A stretch of 64,000 nucleotides of DNA, from the NCBI GenBank assembly GCA_013433145.1, contig CM024189.1, positions 1-64,000 on the forward strand. The letters run 5' to 3'. The position numbers and the translations under genes were made by a program. Origin of the DNA: Ascaris suum. Lineage: Eukaryota > Nematoda > Chromadorea > Rhabditida > Ascarididae. The notes under the pieces were generated by a model that saw only the letters and a program-made list of their open reading frames with translations, searched no databases and was not told where the DNA came from. Of this stretch, positions 46,606-64,000 are shown piece by piece (position 1 is the stretch's first letter; each line of letters begins with the position of its first letter).

Positions 46606-49600
46606 GAAATGAAGTCGAGTATTACGATAAATTCACAAATGAGATTAATTTTATCTTATATATCCTTCAACGCAGCACCTTTTTTGAAGATCTCCTTATA
46701 GCGCCCACTCAATTCAAAATCGATGTCAACTAGTGGCACCACTTCCGTCTCATAATTTGTCCACTGCATCTAATGTGGACTGCATTTTTGTTGTTAACGA
46801 GAGACCGAATAAAACTGCTCATCATTTCTACAAGCGGTTCCTTCGAGGCAAGCAAAAAACCACGACAAATATGATTCCAGCCCCGCACAGACGTAATACA
46901 AATAGGCGTAAAGGTTAACTGAATCCAGCGTACAGACAATCGATCGCAGTAGTAGTGACGTTCAGAACAGCGTCCTGATTATTTATTAACTTACAGCCGA
47001 CAAATTCTAAAGTAGATGTTAAAGAGCCTTTGGCTGGATTGTCTAGAGTGATCCGAAATCATCATGCAGTTTCAGTGTTGGATTGTTTTATCCGTACTGT
47101 TGCTGAATTTAGCATACTGTCGGTTGCTCCAGCAGTTTTCGCTCGGACCACCACAGAAAATGGTTATATCGCCAACTACCACTTCTTAAAAACATCCGAA
47201 CCTGTCCCCCTCTGGGACGCATTTCTGATCTGTTCCCTGTTCGCTTCTCGCAAATTCATGGAACCATCGACTTTTACGTTTCTATGCGGTGAACCGGGCG
47301 AACTCGCTTTGTTTTTGCCATTCTCCTCTTCCCCTTTTTTTCGCTTTTCTCGATGTGGCTCTGCTTTATTGAAGACGTCTCGATGCCCTTCCGGTATCTC
47401 CACATTATTCCGAGAATGTGAGATGAGTTTTGTTTGAATGTGCTTGAAAGTTGTCTCAGGTTGAGAGTTGTCGTCAGTCCTTAAGCGTGACAATGACGGC
47501 GGCCTTGGTCTGTGTTCCAAGAATACAGCAATCCTGTATTTCGATGGCTTCACCTAGGTGATCGTTTGAAGCATCTCACCAAGGCTGCCTTCCGTCGCAT
47601 CCTCTCACTTCTCCTGGACACTGCCGTTAACACCGTAACGGCCGGTCCATTAGAACATCCGCCGTGGTCCTTTTCATCAACATTTGACACCATATACTTC
47701 AAATCGATGGCAGATCTTCCAACCTGGAAGATATCGAATACTCCGAGAAAACTTTTAAAGGCCGAATTTCCAAAAAATCCTCAGGTGAAAGGCGCCTGAT
47801 ATCTGGAAACGTCCGCGTCACCGATGATGTTTGCTGGAAACGGCAGCTGAAAATATGAACCAATATACAGCATACCTGGCCGTCAATTGATTTCAGCTGT
47901 TTGCGGTCGACGACCTCATAGTTTCCGTAGTCAACGTAAAGGACCTCGACTCGATCTTCAACAATGTCCGTTATGACCGCACGGAACATCGCGCCGAACG
48001 CATTGCAGTAGCACACGCAGAGCGTGCCAGGCACCTAAGAATTATAAACACGAAAATTAAAAAACAGATAAATGCCATCCAGTTCCTTCAATCTTCAGCA
48101 GAGAGGCTGGCTCCACACTAGAATCCCTGCCTTCTCATAAACATTCGAATTCCGCACTGGACCGGCACAAGGCGACAATTAAACAGAACAGGGACGAAAT
48201 AAGATTTCCCTCATAAGGCTGCTTTCTTATAGCAGCAGTCGAAACTACTCAAGATGAGTTGCACGGATAAGGAACGGGAGTTCGCAGTGTCACCAATAAA
48301 TGATTCAAACTTTTCGTAGTGAGATCCGCTACTAGCTGTTATAATTTCGTCACTAGCGTCCTCTAAACGATTGTTTTCAGCAGGCTCCCGTTAGAACTTA
48401 CACCTCTCAATCGGAACATATCTCTGAACCTACCACAGCACGGGTCCGACTTATCAGGTGGTAAGTTCGCCAGCATGGAATGTCAAGAACAAATGAGCAC
48501 TGCGCATCCTGTGGCATATGTAACTGATAATGACCACCTGACAGCATGCCACAAGCATAACCATCCCTGCATCAATCGTCTAAACCCATGAAAATATGAT
48601 CTGCTGCAACCGCACCATATGCCGCTATATGCTGCGTTAACAAAAGGAAAGTCGCAAAGATTACATTACTTCCTTGAAAAGAAAAGAAGTGGATACAGAT
48701 CAAAGCTTCATTCACGGCTAGATCTGTTATCAGTATGCTACTGCAAGGCAGACGTGGGCAAAAGGAGGTACACATTAAAGGAAAAAAAGGACCTCGCATC
48801 GATGAAGAAAATTTTCTAGTAAAAAACTGTTGAGCGGGGATGAAAGAAAGGAACTCACTGCCGCTATCTCATCATCCCCTCCTCTTTTTTTTTTCATTTC
48901 CCACCTCAAGACAATATAAACTATGAACACTACAGTGAAAACTTGTTTCTAAATGGAATTTAGCCGTATCAGATCCCGACAGATCAACAAAAACATCGAC
49001 CCCCTCGATAGAGCAATAAAGCAAGCATCGATGAAATATCAAAGGGTACCGTGTATATTGCATTCCCTTTTTTTAATATGGGGTGTAAATAACTCATTCT
49101 GCCTTGAAGAAAGTAAATTCGAACTGACCACCCGCTCATCAGGCAGATCTTTTTGTAGTTGAACGAAGTCCAGATATTGCTCTATAACTTGTAACTTCTC
49201 CTCGTTTTGGATTTGGACAAAGAACAACGGCCAATTTGTGTTGTCGTGGTCATCGTCGCTTCTCTTCACAATATATTCTCGTCCATGCTCCACTTCGACG
49301 TGCTTCATATAATGCTACAAAAAAAGAAAGGGTATGACTTTAAGAGCTTCCCTCCTCCTCCAATCTTCTCACTCTTAGTTCAAAATTTTTCTTCGAGCTC
49401 TTGCAAATAATTTTTCAGATGAGAACAAGTAGAGGCCTCATTTTGCTTATCAATGAGATTTACTGCTCTCCCCCAAAAAAGCACTCCTTCCCTCTACCAG
49501 TTGCGTCAGAGACGCAACCTTCTGCACCCACAAATCTCAAAAATCTCGAACATCCCAGCGGGTCGAACAGACGCTATCGCCTTTATCTGTCACACAAAAA

Positions 49601-52600
49601 ACGCCCAATCAAACTGCAGTCGCACCGACGATCGCAGCTGGCGCGAAGGTCGACAAAATAAATCAAGTCACCAAATAAAAACAAATAGTACACTTACCAC
49701 GAACTTGAGCGCCTTGACATGGTCGCCGGTATTAGAAACGGTCGTCGACGCAGAGTCACTGTTGACAGGGATCGAAACCTGAGTGCCCGCGAATAATGAG
49801 TCCGTACGTGTCTGAAATGAATCAGAAACTGAAATTCGTTTCTGGGACTGAATATAAAGAAATTCCACAAGTCAGAATTCGAGTACCTCTGAACAAATCT
49901 TTCACAGCAACGGTCTGAGCCTTCGAAACAATCATGTGTCTTCCTGGCACAGTGTTCACGTTTTCAGAGCAGAAATCAGCAAAGTAAACAAATGTGCGCT
50001 TAAAAGAATTGATACGAAAAGCAGAGTACGGATTTCACTCGTTAGCACTTTAGCGGGTTGGCGAGTGAAATATTTATCAGAAAAGAATCTGCTTCAAACA
50101 CTACCCAAACCTGAGCTATAAAGTGCTTAGTTGAGGTAAGACGTTGCCGAGCATGGCTTCTCTATTCCCTCGTTCCCTCAGTGATGCATCACAACGCTAC
50201 CTTTATCTCGCAACCATCAGCTCTGCATTCCTTCTCACTACCCGGGTGTTCCACTCCATTCGTTTCCTCACTGGACTCGTCCGATGTATAAAGCACGTTG
50301 CCATCTTTGTCGCGTGGACGTACATAATACAGTACTTCCTGAAACTTCTATATAAAATTCCATCCCTCCTAGGTCTGCACACTTCAGTTACATTTTAATC
50401 CGGAGTATTCACCAAAGTTCATATTGTTTTGTGGAATGAGATTGTTCAGCAACAACTTTCTGAAGACGCCGCGGGGACCGCAACACATTCTGAGGAGTTT
50501 CACCGGTACCTCCACTGGGTAATGATATGGAGGCTTGCTTCAAAAACTCGGTAGTAAGTCATGAGCTTGCCGCGCTATTACAGATTAACTCAGAGTGTTT
50601 AATGGGATTTGAAGCGCTGAGTGCACCGATTAACGCAATGCACCGTTTACCTCCAGTGGCACAAGAGAGTTTTATTTCTAAGTAATGCAGCAATCCACGG
50701 TATTGTAACAAAGTGACTTATTCATGAAGCTTAATGGAACTTGAGTTATTAGATAAACATCTATTATTGAATTGTCTCTAACCTCCGAGAAAAAGAACAC
50801 GACATAAAGTTAATTTTCTCAACGTATGCAGCAAGTAAGAAGCGCTGCATAGGTATGTTGGGAGTGTATTTCGAATTTCTGCATTTCTTCAACTATTTTG
50901 CATCGCGAACAGCACATTATATTTTAACTTTTCTTTGCCTGTATGAAAAGAAAGCGATCCCAAACTTCCGGGCACAAGCAAATACATGCCCGGGAAGGCG
51001 TACACAAACAGAGACACACACAAGCACATGTGTGTAAACACTGTAGCGCCTATTTGCTTTCAACGATGTTTTTAAACGGCGTATTTATAAACTCAAGGAT
51101 TTTCTTCCGTGGTCGAAGGAACAAACTAAAGAATTCCACATACTCGTCGCGACAACTGCCTCATTCTTGAGAACATGTGCACGAAACACAACACATACAA
51201 CCGTCTTGAACGAACACTCACCTCACTGGGCTTTCTTGAAGTCATTGGTAAAGCCCGCAAACTAGCTTCCGGCGAAAGATCCAATAACGAAGGCTTAAAA
51301 TAACAAACCTTTGTGAAAGTTCCACCTGTTTGATCTGATACACGGTCGCCTACTGCCTGCACTGCTTGCTCCGTTGCCTGTTTCACATTCGACGGACAAT
51401 TATTGGCAAAATGTCCCTCTCCTTGGCAAATTGTGCATGATGCCCGGTTCAACGATCCTATGAGCAGAGCATTTCAAGCCGTCGTCCATTTTCACCAATA
51501 ACAATTCAGGACAAAAATGTTGAATTACTCCTTCATTTATCCATTTTATCAATTCTTTAGACGATCAAGTTTTACTCGAAACAGTTTTTCCTAATCTCTT
51601 TTCGACCACCAACTTCCAAAATTCACAACAGCCTCAATCTTCTTCTATACACAACGAACAAAACGGGGAAAAAAAATAAGAAATTAACCTTGATATGTGT
51701 ACGATCCGAAAGCATGGCGTCGGTTGTGATGTTCTTTCGACAAATGCTGATAAGCTGAATAATCTGGAGCTGAATTAAAACACTTCAAGAAATCGGCAAA
51801 CTCATTACCACAAAAATTCCCCGCCCTATAGTTTGCAGAGAGGAACAGCTTTCAATACCAAACTATTTATTCGTTGTTACTCTTACAGTCCTCATGAGTT
51901 CGATACCTCATTATGAATAAAATCCATGTCAACTATCTCAATCATGATTTAATAGCAGCAGCGCTAAATTACTAGAACAAACCTTGCTGCGAATTTTGCG
52001 GTTGCAGCAAACACTGGAGATAAGCATGTTGCCAACGTTTGGCGCGATGGAGTGACTGAGGGCCACAATGTTATTAAGATGTATCTCAAACAGCTTTAAT
52101 ACACCATAAGGGATTTTATTTCGTTTTTTTTTCTTGCGCGATGCAATAAACTACATTTTGTGAAATACTGGAGCAAATATTTTCAACATCGTCAATATCT
52201 CAACGACATCTGGCTGGCATAACCATATACAGATACGACATAATCGTGCAGCCATCTTATAAGACTGCAGTGTTCTAATGGGAGCTGGATCATCAACAAG
52301 CACGAGACGGTCGTGTTCCTATGAATCTGGTAGCCCATCCCAATTGCACTAAAAATACTGCGCACTGAATTCGAACTCATCTGGTGCTACTTATTTTTCA
52401 GTTCACGTGTTGCATTGTAGTCTCTTGACCAAAGCAACTGTACGCGTGAAAATGCGACTCACTTTTATGGGTGCTGTGATTCGCAGTGACTCCATCAGTG
52501 TTGCTTTTTGTGGACGGGTTGGAGCTCTCATATTCGATCAGAAAATGTTTGGGCGGTTCGCCATATTCCGTGTGGAAGCCATAGCGTGAGACGTTCGTGC

Positions 52601-52992
52601 CTAGAAATCTTTTTTCGTTTGCTCATTTCATCGGTGAAATGCGTGTTGAAAGTGAATTATACCTCACAAAATATGCATTCGTAATGATCTGCCATACTGG
52701 TCACAAACTTAAGTGCTAATAAATGTGCGACTGCAGCAGCTCCATACGAGCAGAAGCAAGGAGGGCCTCGTTTATGAAACGTTACCATTCACATCGCATC
52801 AAGATCCTCAACCTTATGAGCTGCTGACGACGTGAATGAACGAAACCATTCAATTGGCCTTAGATCGTTCGAAGTCCTGCTAAGTTCGTAAAATGATGCA
52901 GCAAACATTTGAGAGAAAGTGATGCTAAATTCAACACCTTCTGGTAAGGATTTATTGTTAATGAGGGAGATGTTTTCGAGGTTCAATAACAT
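46152..52992 (-). CDS. Tudor-domain protein with CCHC zinc knuckle
   Basis: Phase-consistent exons include 52318-52169, 52093-51983, 51769-51703, 51457-51309, 50338-50201, 49811-49698, 49314-49132 and 48034-47876. Likely earlier exons are 52992-52813 (ATG start) and 52600-52463. The 3' end is less certain (47723-47609, possibly 47553-47180, and a last exon ending TAA at 46152-46154). 51457-51309 encodes a CCHC knuckle, CTICQGEGHFANNC. 49314-49132 plus 48034-47876 form a Tudor domain: PLFFVQIQNEEKLQVIEQYL, then FRAVITDIVEDRVEVLYVDY and GNYEVVDRKQLKSID, with the usual YVDYGN core. Tudor proteins bind methylated arginines, typically on Piwi or Sm proteins, and the knuckle would bind RNA. Function here is inferred from family only. 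AATAAA on this strand at 45551-45546 may be the poly(A) signal. Confidence 0.7.
46516..46604. repeat. (TA)n followed by (GA)n microsatellite
   Basis: TA tract of about 56 bp directly joined to a GA tract of about 33 bp, in the terminal part of the Tudor/zinc-knuckle gene region just above its last exon. Confidence 0.95.
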
Positions 52993-53157
52993 ACTGAGCT
53001 GTTAAATGTTATGTTGCGTTTGCCTTTCTGCCGCTTTTCCAAAGAAGGAATCAATAACAACATGAAAGACATGGAAAATGAAAAAAAAAAGATAACTGCA
53101 GACTGCAAAAGCCTCATGAACTCGTTATACATCCAAACGGAATAACAATGAAAACAA

Positions 53158-63590
<10,433 letters not shown>

Positions 63591-63733
63591 CTGAAAATTA
63601 TTATCTATGGCGTACTTTTACGAATTTCCACCAAAATATGCTCCACGTGTTTGAAAAAAAAGAGTTCAAGAGAAGGATATTTGGGGAACACAAGATGAAT
63701 GAGCTGATATGATGTTAGGAAACGGTAACGCTC

Positions 63734-64000
63734 CTAGCAGCAATTAAGATTGTGTGCTTGCCGCAACTCAACAATTAAGTCCTGCTTCCGCGAGGTTCTA
63801 CATGGTACATTAATGCTGTCCAATAAAGACCGCCAAATAATTAAAAAGAATACAATCAGACGACTTGCAGGATCACAGCTGTGATAAAGTAGCACCATAT
63901 CAGGACGACATTTCTGCCACATTCGCAGCCAGATGGCCACATTGTATGGCGTGAGTGCGCACGCTCGTCGAATCAGTTTATCGAACCATAAGGGTTTAGT
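63734..64000 (-). CDS. Coding exon running off the window edge
   Basis: From the last base of the window the minus strand is open: TKPLWFDKLIRRACALTPYN, then VAIWLRMWQKCRPDMVLLYH and SCDPA, continuing to TAG at 63734. A donor GTCGTC after the GCA-A of the CDPA segment (about 63840) would leave phase 1. That fits the first Tudor exon at 63590, so this may be the previous exon of that gene. Alternatively it is the C-terminus of a separate gene ending at 63734. Family not recognised. Confidence 0.45.
   Translation of the reverse strand, partial: TKPLWFDKLIRRACALTPYNVAIWLRMWQKCRPDMVLLYHSCDPASRLIVFFLIIWRSLLDSINVPCRTSRKQDLIVELRQAHNLNCC

Noticed and set aside
47030..47437. Plus-strand 135-codon open frame
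   Set aside because: It overlaps a minus-strand basic, low-complexity frame more likely to belong to the Tudor gene. No splice or poly(A) support on the plus strand.
50153..50398. Plus-strand hydrophobic 82-codon open frame
   Set aside because: The minus strand here holds a phased exon of the Tudor/zinc-knuckle gene (50338-50201) with proper splice sites. The plus-strand frame is its shadow.

Overview
The window looks like nuclear DNA from a nematode, most likely a clade I (Trichuris/Trichinella-like) worm. Three things support this. There is a degenerate array of the nematode telomere hexamer TTAGGC. There is a mitochondrial insertion whose cytochrome b and ATP6 fragments read through only with the invertebrate mitochondrial code (TGA=Trp, AGR=Ser). 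The genes have many small exons with GT..AG introns. The species is an inference. Most genes had to be read by joining exons on splice sites and phase, because few have a long single open frame.

Layout. 1-852: 3' end of a plus-strand gene with a poly(A) signal. 1.9-3.8 kb: candidate plus-strand exons. 4.0-5.6 kb: telomere-derived satellite with a 24-bp higher-order unit. 7.29-7.39 kb: a second telomere-like patch that touches the left edge of a 7.3-kb segmental duplication (copy 1, 7392-14727; copy 2, 32011-39341, same orientation, nearly identical). Each copy carries a minus-strand gene with three phase-consistent 3' exons and a plus-strand 103-codon gene with a poly(A) signal. 17.70-22.89 kb: a nuclear mitochondrial insertion (NUMT) built as a large inverted repeat, two arms of about 2.25 kb around a 103-bp spacer, continuing into an ATP6 fragment. 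24.3-28.7 kb: a GC-rich minus-strand gene joining an apparently inactive OTU-like fold to two zinc fingers. 30.4-31.2 kb: a small plus-strand gene and a structured element with a hammerhead-like core.

40.0-43.0 kb: a plus-strand E3 ubiquitin ligase gene of the RNF115/RNF126 type, whose RING exon carries an apparent one-base deletion. 45.1-45.4 kb: another frame-disrupted coding stretch. 46.2-64.0 kb: two co-directional minus-strand genes with Tudor domains. The downstream one also has a CCHC zinc knuckle and begins only 166 bp after the stop of the upstream one. Tudor and zinc-knuckle proteins commonly act in germline RNA and piRNA-type pathways, but here that role is family-level inference.

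On present reading, the most unusual items are the inverted NUMT, the 24-bp telomeric satellite, the duplication edge abutting telomeric repeats, the dead-OTU/zinc-finger gene, the paired Tudor genes, and repeated single-base frame breaks at homopolymers. The last could be real decay or uncorrected sequencing error.
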